Shown one piece after another: positions 53,320 through 62,319 of a DNA stretch of 64,000 nt (its first letter is position 1; each line of letters begins with the position of its first letter). The translations under genes were made by a program, and so were the position numbers. The notes below the pieces were generated by a model. That model made no database searches and had not been told where the DNA came from. It was given only the letters and a program-made list of their open reading frames with translations. This DNA comes from an uncultured Prevotellaceae bacterium (GTDB taxonomy: Bacteria; Bacteroidota; Bacteroidia; Bacteroidales; Bacteroidaceae): NCBI GenBank assembly GCA_902789415.1, contig CADAOD010000007.1, positions 157,554 through 221,553 of the forward strand, read 5' to 3'.

Positions 53320-54216
53320 TTATTCTCTGTAAGCTTTTTCGCCGATTGTCTCCTGCGATCCGAGTGTCATCTGTCGCAGGTCGTAATACGAGCCATTGTA
53401 GATATTAAAGTCAACATTACCTTTAATACCAGGCAATCGGCCTACGTCGGTATGCTGCCAGAATTTCCAAGGACCTTGGTATTCCAGCGAGTCAACATAG
53501 TAATGCGCTATCCAGTAAGGATACTGATCGAACACAGGATCAGAGAGATAGCGTGTCTTGAATTTAAAATAGGTATAGATAATAGGTTTCACCTGGTAGT
53601 GATTCTCCACCAAGTGCAACCAGCGTAGCACAGAGTATTTGAAGTCTTCATCACTCTGGTTCTTAGGTTTATGCTCCACGTCAAGCACAGGAGGCAAGTC
53701 GCCATTCTCCAGCTTAACGGTATTGATAAAATGATAAGCCTGCTCTTCAGCGGGCGTATGCACACTATAGAAGTGATAAGCCCCGCGGGTAAAACCATTC
53801 TCACGTGCCTGATAAAAATTCTCACGGAAGTTCTCGTCAGTACGTGTAGCCCCTTCAGTAGCTTTAATCATCACAAAGCGGATAGGACAGTGGTCTATCT
53901 GTCCGTTGTCCTTGAGCTCATCCCAGTTGATGCGTCCCTGATGATGACTGATGTCGATACCATGAATCTCGTAGCCCTCGGGATAGCTCACGTCGCCATA
54001 AAGGGCACGCCAACGGAATCCGAACGGACCAACAAAGAAATAATAGAAAAAGTAAATATATACTGCTACAACAGCGCTGCCACCAACCCAGTATGCCCAC
54101 CCGGGCATATGCTGCAGAATACGCACAAAGATTCCGGGCTTACGACGGCCACGTGGACCATGGTAAGTGTGGGTAGTCCCTATTCCCTTTCTTCGTACAA
54201 CTCGGCGTTTTGGCAT
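53320..54216 (-). CDS. GH25 lysozyme, membrane-anchored
   Basis: A 298-residue enzyme that cleaves peptidoglycan glycan strands. A basic N-terminus (MPKRRVVRRKGIGTTHTYHGPRGRRK) is followed by one membrane helix (YWVGGSAVVAVYIYFFYYFFVGPFGF, about residues 41-66). The GH25 barrel carries GIDISHHQGRINWDEL, FVMIKATEG, RGAYHFYSVHTPAEEQAYHFI and the catalytic LDVEH. The positive-inside rule puts the catalytic domain in the periplasm. It follows the PPi-PFK gene by 48 bp on the same strand, with a hairpin between them. Confidence 0.93.
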   Translation of the reverse strand: MPKRRVVRRKGIGTTHTYHGPRGRRKPGIFVRILQHMPGWAYWVGGSAVVAVYIYFFYYFFVGPFGFRWRALYGDVSYPEGYEIHGIDISHHQGRINWDELKDNGQIDHCPIRFVMIKATEGATRTDENFRENFYQARENGFTRGAYHFYSVHTPAEEQAYHFINTVKLENGDLPPVLDVEHKPKNQSDEDFKYSVLRWLHLVENHYQVKPIIYTYFKFKTRYLSDPVFDQYPYWIAHYYVDSLEYQGPWKFWQHTDVGRLPGIKGNVDFNIYNGSYYDLRQMTLGSQETIGEKAYRE

Positions 54217-54227
54217 ATATTTAGATA

Positions 54228-54257
54228 ATGAGGCACGGAATTAAATCCGCGCCTCAT
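54228..54257 (-). promoter_or_regulatory. Intercistronic hairpin between GH25 and PPi-PFK genes
   Basis: A 12-bp stem with one G-T pair (54228-54239 with 54246-54257) and a 6-nt loop lies between the GH25 start and the PPi-PFK stop. As GH25 is the gene upstream in transcription only if its own promoter exists, the hairpin should be read in the other order: on the minus strand PPi-PFK is transcribed first, then the hairpin, then GH25. No T-run follows, so it is more likely a processing, stabilising or attenuating element than a full terminator. Confidence 0.55.
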
Positions 54258-54264
54258 AAGATAT

Positions 54265-55902
54265 TTATTTACCCTGCTCAAGAGCAAGTGTGCGTGTTGG
54301 CTGGTCGCAAACCTCTGTTGGACCCCAGTACTGGATAGGACCAGGATATACATAAGCGGTTTCGCGAGCCCAACGATCACGCTGTGCAGCGAAGGTCTTA
54401 AAAGGAGCACCGTCAAGCTCAACCAGAGCCTTACGGATAACTGGCTTCATCTCACCATTACGCTTCTCCATGTTCATCATCATTGTGATGGGCACACCAC
54501 CAGCAATCCACTGCTCAGCAGGAGCTGTTGTGTTCTTAACGATAGCCATGTAACCGGTCTTGCCGTTAGCAATCAGCTGTGCAGCTGATGTACCAAGAGC
54601 GTAGCAGTAGTCAGCGTCGAAGTTAGAAGGAGCAGCGCAACGTCCTTCGTAACCGAAGAAGTGGTGCTGAGCTGAGAACTTACCAGCGTATTTGCCTTCC
54701 TTCTTCATCTTCTCCAGCTTCTGGGCTACCATTGTAGAGAGCAGCTTCTCGGTCTCAATCAGCGATACCTGTACGTTTCCGTGTGGGTCGCGGTCGAGAG
54801 CCAGCTGACGGGCAACACCAGTAGGCAGACTGTTGAATACAGCCAGATTCTCCTCAGTCAGGTGAGCCTTTACGAAGTCGATCGACTCGTGGCGATCCAG
54901 GTTCTTTGCCTCAGGCATAGCCAGAACGTCGTTCAGCTGAGCGATGAGCTTCTTGATAGCAGGAATGAACTCGATAACACCCTCAGGGATGATAACTGTA
55001 CCGAAGTTGTTACCATCAGCAGCACGCTGGCAAACAGCGTTAGCGATGTAAGTAACGATATCGTCGAGGCTCATACCCTTCTTCTCGATCTCCTCAGAAA
55101 TCAAGCAGATGTTTGGCTGAGTCTGCAGAGCGCACTCCAAAGCAATGTGAGATGCTGAGCGACCCATTACCTTAATGAAGTGCCAGTACTTACGTGCTGA
55201 GTTACAGTCGCGCTCAATGTTACCAATCAACTCAGAGTATGTCTTACAAGCAGTATCGAAACCGAAGCTGGTCTCAATCTGGTCGTTCTTCAGGTCACCG
55301 TCGATAGTCTTAGGACAACCGATTACCTGTACGCCGTAGTTCTTGGCAGCATAGTACTCAGCCAGTACACAAGCGTTGGTGTTAGAGTCGTCACCACCGA
55401 TAATAACGATAGCCTTGATGTTCAGTTCGCGGATAATCTCCAATCCCTTCTCAAACTGGTCAACCTTCTCCAGCTTTGTACGGCCCGAACCGATCATATC
55501 GAAACCACCAGTGTTACGATACTCGTCGATGATATCAGCTGTGAGCTCCATATAGTTGTGATCTACCAGACCGCCAGGACCCAGGATGAAACCGAACAGA
55601 CGGTTCTCGGGGTTCAGCTTCTTAATCTGGTCGAACAGACCGGTGATTACATTGTGACCGCCAGGAGCCTGACCGCCTGAAAGGATGATACCTACATTCA
55701 TCTTAGTGTTGTTAGCCTCGGTAGCGGGCTCAAACTCAACGATAGGCATACCATAGGTGTTAGGGAAGAGCTTCTTAATCTCCTCCTGGTCGCCAACACT
55801 CTGTGTAGCGGCACCTTCCTTAACTTTTACTGCACCCTGAAGCGCCTTAGGCAACTTAGGCTGATAAGCGGCTCTCGCCAACTGCAATGCACTTTTTTCC
55901 AT
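54265..55902 (-). CDS. pfp: Diphosphate--fructose-6-phosphate 1-phosphotransferase
   Basis: Reversible PPi-dependent phosphofructokinase of glycolysis, 545 residues, the long type. The PPi signature GGDDS is present ([13 protein letters not shown]), where ATP-dependent enzymes have GGDGS. The catalytic region [10 protein letters not shown] and substrate-binding [15 protein letters not shown] and [13 protein letters not shown] are intact. Together with hppA it indicates pyrophosphate-linked energy metabolism. A promoter box lies 44 nt upstream. Confidence 0.97.
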   Translation of the reverse strand: MEKSALQLARAAYQPKLPKALQGAVKVKEGAATQSVGDQEEIKKLFPNTYGMPIVEFEPATEANNTKMNVGIILSGGQAPGGHNVITGLFDQIKKLNPENRLFGFILGPGGLVDHNYMELTADIIDEYRNTGGFDMIGSGRTKLEKVDQFEKGLEIIRELNIKAIVIIGGDDSNTNACVLAEYYAAKNYGVQVIGCPKTIDGDLKNDQIETSFGFDTACKTYSELIGNIERDCNSARKYWHFIKVMGRSASHIALECALQTQPNICLISEEIEKKGMSLDDIVTYIANAVCQRAADGNNFGTVIIPEGVIEFIPAIKKLIAQLNDVLAMPEAKNLDRHESIDFVKAHLTEENLAVFNSLPTGVARQLALDRDPHGNVQVSLIETEKLLSTMVAQKLEKMKKEGKYAGKFSAQHHFFGYEGRCAAPSNFDADYCYALGTSAAQLIANGKTGYMAIVKNTTAPAEQWIAGGVPITMMMNMEKRNGEMKPVIRKALVELDGAPFKTFAAQRDRWARETAYVYPGPIQYWGPTEVCDQPTRTLALEQGK

Positions 55903-55946
55903 ATTAATATTCCTTATAAATTAATGAGTAATTGTTTTCTGAGCCG

Positions 55947-55954
55947 CAAAATTA
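55947..55954 (-). promoter_or_regulatory. -7 promoter box of pfp
   Basis: TAATTTTG on the minus strand, 44 nt before the pfp ATG. The 210-bp gap to the divergent gene holds no other structure that I can see. Confidence 0.6.
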
Positions 55955-56049
55955 CTTATTTTTTGTAAGAAATACGAAAGAAATCGAGGTATTTTTGGCA
56001 TTTTAATATTTTTTTGGTGTAAAACACTTGTTATCTCAGTTTTTTTTTC

Positions 56050-56057
56050 TAACTTTG
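56050..56057 (+). promoter_or_regulatory. -7 promoter box of the 88-aa protein and downstream genes
   Basis: TAACTTTG, 54 nt before the ATG at 56112. It may drive the run of plus-strand genes up to 63055. Confidence 0.6.
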
Positions 56058-56111
56058 CTTTATCAATATAACAAAACACCCCAAAAGGAGGGGATAAATA
56101 AGGAAATAATT

Positions 56112-56378
56112 ATGATGAACAAAAGAACACTTAAGAAAAGCATCAATGCAATCTGTGACGAGATTTTTGCCGAGGCAGTAGCGCTCTCATTGTATGGTAA
56201 CGATAGAAATTCGGAAAACGACGATGCCCTGATTCGTTCTGTAATCATGCTTCGCGCCAACTATATCAGTCGCATTTCTCATCCAGAGCCTGGCATGGAT
56301 GTACAGGCTTATTATAAGGACCTGCGCGATAAGTTTACCGCCGAAGCACAAGAAATTGTAGATCAGCTTAACGCATAA
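56112..56378 (+). CDS. Small helical hypothetical protein
   Basis: An 88-residue cytoplasmic protein from ATG 56112 (an ATG at 56115 is equivalent), preceded by AAGGAAATAATT. It is mostly helical (RTLKKSINAICDEIFAEAVALSLYGNDRNSENDDALIRSVIMLRANYISRISHPEPGMDVQAYYKDLRDKFTAEAQEIVDQL). The in-frame start at 56028 lies upstream of the promoter box and is excluded. No family is recognised. It lies 13 bp before the acyltransferase gene and is probably cotranscribed. Confidence 0.78.
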   Translation: MMNKRTLKKSINAICDEIFAEAVALSLYGNDRNSENDDALIRSVIMLRANYISRISHPEPGMDVQAYYKDLRDKFTAEAQEIVDQLNA

Positions 56379-56391
56379 TCCAGGTACTGCA

Positions 56392-56964
56392 ATGCTAAAA
56401 TCACTTTGCAGATGGATTCTGTATAAACGCATGGGGTGGCAGAAGGATATTTCCGAAAACCACCCCGAAAAGTTCATTATCTGTTTAGCGCCCCACACCA
56501 GTAACTGGGATTTTTTGTTGGGTCAGCTTTACAGTAGAGCCGAGGGTATGAAGATCAACTTCCTGATGAAGAAGGAATGGTTCTTCTGGCCTCTTGGCCC
56601 TATCTTCCGTAGTATGGGTGGCATACCTGTTTACCGACAGAAGAAGATGAGCATGACCGACGCGATGGCCGATACAGCCAAGCAGGCATCGCAGTTTAAA
56701 CTGTGTATCACTCCCGAGGGTACCCGCAGCCGCGTGGATGAGTGGAAAAAAGGTTTCTACTTCATTGCACTTAAGGCCGGCATACCTATTTTATTATATG
56801 GAGTGGATTACGAGCGCAAACTCATACAGTGTACAAAAACCATAATCCCAACTGGCGACCTTGATGCCGACATGCGGGAAATAAAATTGTATTTTAAAGA
56901 TTTTAAGGGCAAAAAGCCCGAGAACTTCTCGATTGGAGAGATAGGAGATATTACCAAGCAATGA
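56392..56964 (+). CDS. PlsC-like acyltransferase
   Basis: A 190-residue lysophospholipid or glycerolipid acyltransferase. The catalytic HTSNWD (HX4D) motif is near residue 36, the acceptor motif PEGTRSR near residue 110, and FLMKKEWFFWPLGPIFRSMGGIPVYR lies between them. It has no clear membrane helix and probably binds the inner face of the membrane. The stop overlaps the start of the next gene by 4 bp. It could act in lipid or capsule-glycolipid acylation; the substrate is not readable. Confidence 0.9.
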   Translation: MLKSLCRWILYKRMGWQKDISENHPEKFIICLAPHTSNWDFLLGQLYSRAEGMKINFLMKKEWFFWPLGPIFRSMGGIPVYRQKKMSMTDAMADTAKQASQFKLCITPEGTRSRVDEWKKGFYFIALKAGIPILLYGVDYERKLIQCTKTIIPTGDLDADMREIKLYFKDFKGKKPENFSIGEIGDITKQ

Positions 56965-59909
56965 AACGTACAAGTATCATACTCGCGGCTGTGTTTGCCT
57001 TGCTTACTGCGATGCCCGCTGATGCGGCTCGGAAAATCAAGGTTAAAACACCGCCCGACCCCTATAAAACGCTGAAGGATAAGATTGACCGATACTTTGT
57101 AAACTACAAGAGCGACGAACAGCGTATTCGCTCCGGTTTTCACCTGAAAACTCTGGTGGTTAATGATTCATTGCGTACTATCGACATCAGTGCCAACAAC
57201 ACTTTTGGCGAACAGCTGTTTACCCCCGAGATGGCCGAGACCATCTATCAGGATGTGCTGCAGTTGCTGCCCGATACGGTGCAGGATTATAACCTCAGCA
57301 TCACTACCAACGGCTGGGATGTTCGCCAGCTGGTGCCCAACCGTTTGCGCCAGCACAAAGATAAAAACCGTACCTGGGGCGACATCGATTATCACGGTCG
57401 CCCCTGGGTGCGTAACGCCTCGCTGCCCTACACCATTACCGAGGGTTTGCAAAACCGCCACATCTCGCTTTGGGCCAGTCATGGTCGCTTCTTCAATGTC
57501 AAGGACAGCACGTGGAAGTGGCAACGCCCAGCACTGTTTGGTACACGCGAGGACCTTTTTACACAAACCATCGTTGTACCCTACCTCATCCCCATGCTGC
57601 AGAATGCAGGCGCTGTGGTGTTTACGCCACGCGAACGCGACTGGCAGCGCAACGAGTTTATAGTTGACAACGATACGCCCCAATCGGGCTATGCCGAGAC
57701 TAACGGCAGCTATCAGTGGTGCAAGAGCGATTCAACCGGATTTGCTTGGCATCCAGGTAGTTATACTGATTTCGAAAATCCTTTTAATGCTGGTACTTGT
57801 CGCCAGGCGGCCATCACCGCTAATACCAAGCACCAGAGTGAGATTATATGGAAGCCCGCCATTACCGAGAGCGGCAATTATGCTGTTTACGTCAGTTATC
57901 AGACTGTCGAGAACAGTATCGACGATGCCCACTACACCGTGTGGCATCAAGGCATACCCACCGAGTTCCGTGTTAACCAGACGATGGGACAGAAAACGTG
58001 GGTTTACCTCGGTACCTTCTATTTCGACCAAGGTCAGAGCACTCGCAACTGCGTAACGCTCAGCAACCTGAGTCGCCATCACCACGGTGTGGTAACAGCC
58101 GATGCCGTACGCTTTGGTGGCGGTATGGGTAATATTGATCGTGGTCGCGGTGTAAGCGGTCTGCCCCGTTGCCTCGAGGGCGCCCGTTACTATGCTCAGT
58201 GGGCAGGCATGCCTTACGAGGTTTACAGTACCAAGAACGGCGAGGACGATTATGGCGACGACATCAACGTGCGCAGCTATATGGCCAACCACCTGGCTGG
58301 CGGTTCGGTGTACGAGCCCGATACCACAGGCCTGAATGTGCCCATCGAACTCTCGTTGGCCGTTCACAGCGATGCCGGTTATACCCGCGATGGCAAGAGT
58401 CATACAGGCACCCTGAGTGTTTGCACCACCTATCTTAACGATAGCATTCTTAACACGGGCCTTACCCGCCTGGTATCGCGCGATCTGGCCGACGAACTGC
58501 TCTACTCTATCCCTGCCGATATCAAAAAGAAATACGGCAACTGGCCCACACGCGAACTCTACGATCGCAACTACAGCGAAACCCGTTGCCCCATGGTGCC
58601 CAGCGCCATTCTCGAAACCATGTCGCACCAGAACTTTGCCGACATGCGCATGGGTCAGGATCCCAACTTCCGTTTCGATCTGGCTCGTAGTATCTATAAA
58701 ACCCTGCTGCGCTACATCAGCAGCATGCACCATAAAAAATATGTGGTGCAGCCCTTGGCGCCCAATCGCCTCTCGGCCGAACTTACCGGTCGCGGTCAGG
58801 CCAAAATCAGCTGGCGCCCCGTTTACGACGAGTACGAATCTACCGCCAAACCTACAGGTTTTGTAGTTTACACAGCCGTTGGTCGCAGCGGTTTCGATAA
58901 CGGCACCTATGTAAAAGGCGGCACCGAAACATCCATCACCATCCCCGTCGATCCCGAAAAGCTGTACTCGTTCCGTGTCACAGCCGTTAACGATGGCGGC
59001 GAGAGTTTTCCCAGCGAGGTGGTATCGGTATTCGATGTGCCCGAGGCGCAGAAGTCGGTACTCATCGTTAATGGCTTTACCCGTTTGGCAGCCCCACAGG
59101 TGGTCGATAACAGCGTTTCGCAAGGTTTCGACCTTACTACCGATGCCGGCGTTACCTACGGCCGCACAGCCGGTTGGTTAGGTTATCAGACTGGTTGGGA
59201 CAAGAGCAAGATTGGTAGCGAGCGCCGAGATGGTCTGGGCTATACCAACGACTCGCTGCAGGGCCAGTTCATCGCCGGTAACGATTTCGATTATATCCGC
59301 ACCCACGCATCAGCCATCGCCACAGCCCGCAAATATCGTGTGGCCAGCTGTTCGGTGGCAGCACTCGATAACAACGATGTTTATCCGCAGAACTACGAGA
59401 TGATGGATGTCATCCTGGGTCTGCAGCGCCACGATGGCTACTCGCTGGTGCCTTATCAGCTCATGTCGCCCATGCTGCGCGAGCACATCCGTTTGTTTGC
59501 CAATCGTGGCGGTTCGCTGCTGGTTAGCGGTGCCTACCTGGGCAGCGACATGCAGGAACCCAACGAGCGCCGTTATATGGCCGATATCCTTAAGCTTACC
59601 TACCAGGGACTGAATGCCGACTCGCTGCAACGCGATACCATCAACGGTCTTGGTCTGCAGTTCACGTTCCACCGTCAGCTTAACGAGCAGCACTATGCCG
59701 ATCAGCACCCCGAAATCATCGAGCCTATTTATCCCGCCTTCTCGGCCATGAAGTATGCCGATGATTACAGCGCTGCGGTAGCCTATAGCGGCACCGATTA
59801 CAAGTCGTTCGCCATGGGCTTCCCCTTCGAGTGTATCAAGGACGAGCCCAAGCGCAACAGCATTATGCGTGGCATTTTGCAATTCCTATTACAATCAAAT
59901 AACCCCTAA
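56961..59909 (+). CDS. Golvesin-domain, amidase-like multidomain exported protein
   Basis: A 982-residue exported protein with signal MKRTSIILAAVFALLTAMPADA. Residues of about 245-395 contain a golvesin C-terminal-like beta domain (ESGNYAVYVSYQTVENSIDDAHYTVWHQG). Residues of about 400-590 resemble an N-acetylmuramoyl-L-alanine amidase (Amidase_3): SLAVHSDAGYT with the zinc-type His and SAILETMSHQNFADM with the Glu. A fibronectin III domain (QAKISWRPVYDEYESTAKPTGFVVYTAV) follows, then a C-terminal flavodoxin/GATase-like part (SVLIVNGFTRL ... GGSLLVSGAYLGSD). It probably acts on the cell wall. The last gap holds a 10-bp duplication. Confidence 0.85.
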   Translation: MKRTSIILAAVFALLTAMPADAARKIKVKTPPDPYKTLKDKIDRYFVNYKSDEQRIRSGFHLKTLVVNDSLRTIDISANNTFGEQLFTPEMAETIYQDVLQLLPDTVQDYNLSITTNGWDVRQLVPNRLRQHKDKNRTWGDIDYHGRPWVRNASLPYTITEGLQNRHISLWASHGRFFNVKDSTWKWQRPALFGTREDLFTQTIVVPYLIPMLQNAGAVVFTPRERDWQRNEFIVDNDTPQSGYAETNGSYQWCKSDSTGFAWHPGSYTDFENPFNAGTCRQAAITANTKHQSEIIWKPAITESGNYAVYVSYQTVENSIDDAHYTVWHQGIPTEFRVNQTMGQKTWVYLGTFYFDQGQSTRNCVTLSNLSRHHHGVVTADAVRFGGGMGNIDRGRGVSGLPRCLEGARYYAQWAGMPYEVYSTKNGEDDYGDDINVRSYMANHLAGGSVYEPDTTGLNVPIELSLAVHSDAGYTRDGKSHTGTLSVCTTYLNDSILNTGLTRLVSRDLADELLYSIPADIKKKYGNWPTRELYDRNYSETRCPMVPSAILETMSHQNFADMRMGQDPNFRFDLARSIYKTLLRYISSMHHKKYVVQPLAPNRLSAELTGRGQAKISWRPVYDEYESTAKPTGFVVYTAVGRSGFDNGTYVKGGTETSITIPVDPEKLYSFRVTAVNDGGESFPSEVVSVFDVPEAQKSVLIVNGFTRLAAPQVVDNSVSQGFDLTTDAGVTYGRTAGWLGYQTGWDKSKIGSERRDGLGYTNDSLQGQFIAGNDFDYIRTHASAIATARKYRVASCSVAALDNNDVYPQNYEMMDVILGLQRHDGYSLVPYQLMSPMLREHIRLFANRGGSLLVSGAYLGSDMQEPNERRYMADILKLTYQGLNADSLQRDTINGLGLQFTFHRQLNEQHYADQHPEIIEPIYPAFSAMKYADDYSAAVAYSGTDYKSFAMGFPFECIKDEPKRNSIMRGILQFLLQSNNP

Positions 59910-59925
59910 AAATATCTAAAAATAT
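59906..59925 (+). repeat. Tandem 10-bp repeat (2 units) spanning stop and start
   Basis: CTAAAAATAT occurs twice. The first copy contains the stop codon of the golvesin gene (59907-59909), and the second ends inside the ATG of the next gene (59924-59926). The intergenic space is nothing but this duplication. Confidence 0.75.
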
Positions 59926-60268
59926 GAAGATTCAATCTAACGCATCTGGAACCCGTAGTATCGAAGTAAGTGACGAACACCTGCTGACCATCGAGAAGTA
60001 TCAGCTTTTCCGCGATCTGATCGACTCAAACGGCTACGTCGACGAACAGGTACTTGACAAGTTGAAATTGAACATTCGCGCACTGCTCGAGGGCGATGCC
60101 GGTAAAGATAAAACCCTGCTCGACCTCTGTCTCGATGTCATCTATCATCCCAACATGAAGGCATTCGGACTGCAGCAGCTTGTGCTATTATACATTAACT
60201 GGAAGAATCAGAATAACGACGGCTTAGGCATGGCCACTAACGTTGTGCAGGGCACGCCGTTCAACTGA
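59924..60268 (+). CDS. Hypothetical helical protein
   Basis: A 114-residue cytoplasmic protein of unknown function, mainly helical (SDEHLLTIEKYQLFRDLIDSNGYVDEQVLDKLKLNIRALLEGDAGKDKTLLDLCLDVIYHPNMKAFGLQQLVLLYINWKNQNN). There is no signal or metal motif. It is cotranscribed with the golvesin gene upstream and with ygiQ downstream. I do not recognise a family. Confidence 0.75.
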   Translation: MKIQSNASGTRSIEVSDEHLLTIEKYQLFRDLIDSNGYVDEQVLDKLKLNIRALLEGDAGKDKTLLDLCLDVIYHPNMKAFGLQQLVLLYINWKNQNNDGLGMATNVVQGTPFN

Positions 60269-60275
60269 TTTCCAT

Positions 60276-60303
60276 AATTTAGGAATTAGAATTGAGAGAG
60301 TAC
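60276..60303 (+). repeat. Heptamer array forming the ygiQ start region
   Basis: The units are AATTTAG, GAATTAG and AATTGAG, then a degenerate AGAGTAC. The TTG start of ygiQ (60292-60294) lies inside the third unit. Confidence 0.65.
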
Positions 60304-62319
60304 AGATTAACTGATTTTCTGCCCACAACAAAAAAGGAGCTCGAACTCCGTGGATGGGATTACGTAGATGTAATCCTGTTCTCGGGCGATGCTTATGTAG
60401 ATCACCCATCGTTTGGTGCCGCCGTGATTGGCCGCACACTCGAGGCCGCAGGTTTCCGTGTAGCCATTGTGCCCCAGCCCGACTGGCACGGCGACTATCG
60501 CGACTTTAAAAAGTTAGGTCGTCCACGCCTGTTTTTTGGCATTGCCCCAGGCTGTATGGACTCGATGGTAAACAAGTACACCGCTGCCCGCCGTTTGCGT
60601 TCCGAGGATGCTTACAGCCCCGACGGTCGCCACGACATGCGCCCTGAGTACCCCACCATCGTTTACACCAAAATCCTTAAGGAGCTGTATCCCGATGTGC
60701 CTGTAGTGTTAGGTGGTATCGAGGCCTCGTTGCGCCGTGTTTCTCATTACGACTACTGGAGCGACAGCCTTAAGAAGTGCCTGCTTTGCTATTCGCCTGC
60801 CGATATGATTACCTACGGCATGGGCGAAAAGGTTACCATCGAGCTGGCCCGCCGCCTGGCTGCCGGCGAGCGTATGTGCGACATACGCGACCTGCCGCAG
60901 ACAGTATTCCTGGCTCGCAAAGAGGAAATACCTGGTGGCATTACCGATCGTGATATTGTGCTCCACTCACACGAGGAGTGCCTCAAGAATAAAAAGGCAC
61001 AGGCCGAGAACTTTAAGAATGTAGAGGAGCAATCCAACATGATGCACGCCCAGCGCCTGCTGCAGGGTGTTGATGGCAGGTATGTGGTTATCAACCCGCC
61101 ATATCCACCTATGACTACCGAGGAGCTCGATGCATCGTTCGATTTGCCTTACACCCGTCAGCCGCACCCCAAGTATAAGGGCAAGCGCATTCCCGCTTAC
61201 GATATGATTAAGTTCAGCGTAAACATCCATCGTGGTTGTTTTGGTGGTTGCGCCTTCTGTACTATTTCGGCCCATCAGGGCAAATTTATTACCAGCCGTT
61301 CCAAGGAGAGCATTCTGCGCGAGGTAAAACAAGTTATAGAGATGCCCGACTTTAAAGGCAACCTGAGCGACCTGGGTGGTCCTTCGGCCAACATGTACGG
61401 CATGAGCGGCCGCAATAAGAACGCTTGCGAAAAGTGCCGCCGCCCATCGTGCGTACACCCGCAGATATGCCCCAACCTCAATACCGATCACTCCAAGCTG
61501 CTCGATATCTACCGCTCTGTCGATGCCCTTCCTGGCATCAAGCACAGCTATATCGGTAGCGGTGTTCGTTACGATTTATTATTACATCGCAGCAAGGACG
61601 AGGCCAGCAATAAGGCCGCTATGGAGTACACCCGCGAGCTCATTACCCGTCACGTTTCGGGCCGACTCAAGGTTGCCCCCGAGCACACCAGCGATCGTGT
61701 ACTTTATCTCATGCGCAAGCCCTCGTTCCAGCAGTTCTACGAGTTCAAGCGCATCTTCGATCGTATCAACCGCGAGGAAGGTCTTCGCCAGCAAATCATC
61801 CCCTACTTCATCTCCAGCCACCCAGGCTGTCAGGAGGAAGATATGGCCGAGTTGGCAGTCATCACCAAGAACCTCGATTTCCATCTCGAGCAGGTGCAGG
61901 ACTTTACCCCTACGCCACTCACCAACGCCACCGAAACGTGGTACACTGGCTACGATCCTTACACGCTGCAACCCGTGTTCAGCGCCAAAACACCTAAAGA
62001 AAAGTTGGCCCAGCGCCAGTTCTTCTTCTGGTACAAACCCGAGGAGCGTCGTGGCATCGAGCGGTCGTTGCGCCGCATAGGTCGCCCCGATCTCATTGCC
62101 AAGCTGTATAGCGGCATGCCCCCACAGGGCGGCTATCGCCCAGCTTATGGCGCCCCCAAGCCCGCAGGCGGCGGCAAACCTTCAGGTTATGGCAAATCAT
62201 CAGGTGGTGGTAAGCCCAAATCTTATAATCCTAATTTTAAAAATGAAAATTCTCGAGCAAAGCATCATAGCGAAAAGCCCCAACAAGAAAAGCGAGGACG
62301 GAATCGTCGTAACTCCTGA
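60292..62319 (+). CDS. YgiQ-family radical SAM protein
   Basis: A 675-residue member of the YgiQ family (UPF0313). The N-terminal region (GWDYVDVILFSGDAYVDHPSFGAAVIGRTLEAAGFRVAIVPQPDW) precedes the radical-SAM cluster motif CFGGCAFC (CxxxCxxC) near residue 320. DLGGPSANMYGM and a second Cys group (CEKCRRPSCVHPQICPN) follow. The tail is Gly/Lys/Pro-rich and probably disordered. An in-frame stop at 60280 leaves TTG 60292 as the only early start. The reaction is unknown. The end overlaps the next gene by 77 bp. Confidence 0.93.
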   Translation: MREYRLTDFLPTTKKELELRGWDYVDVILFSGDAYVDHPSFGAAVIGRTLEAAGFRVAIVPQPDWHGDYRDFKKLGRPRLFFGIAPGCMDSMVNKYTAARRLRSEDAYSPDGRHDMRPEYPTIVYTKILKELYPDVPVVLGGIEASLRRVSHYDYWSDSLKKCLLCYSPADMITYGMGEKVTIELARRLAAGERMCDIRDLPQTVFLARKEEIPGGITDRDIVLHSHEECLKNKKAQAENFKNVEEQSNMMHAQRLLQGVDGRYVVINPPYPPMTTEELDASFDLPYTRQPHPKYKGKRIPAYDMIKFSVNIHRGCFGGCAFCTISAHQGKFITSRSKESILREVKQVIEMPDFKGNLSDLGGPSANMYGMSGRNKNACEKCRRPSCVHPQICPNLNTDHSKLLDIYRSVDALPGIKHSYIGSGVRYDLLLHRSKDEASNKAAMEYTRELITRHVSGRLKVAPEHTSDRVLYLMRKPSFQQFYEFKRIFDRINREEGLRQQIIPYFISSHPGCQEEDMAELAVITKNLDFHLEQVQDFTPTPLTNATETWYTGYDPYTLQPVFSAKTPKEKLAQRQFFFWYKPEERRGIERSLRRIGRPDLIAKLYSGMPPQGGYRPAYGAPKPAGGGKPSGYGKSSGGGKPKSYNPNFKNENSRAKHHSEKPQQEKRGRNRRNS

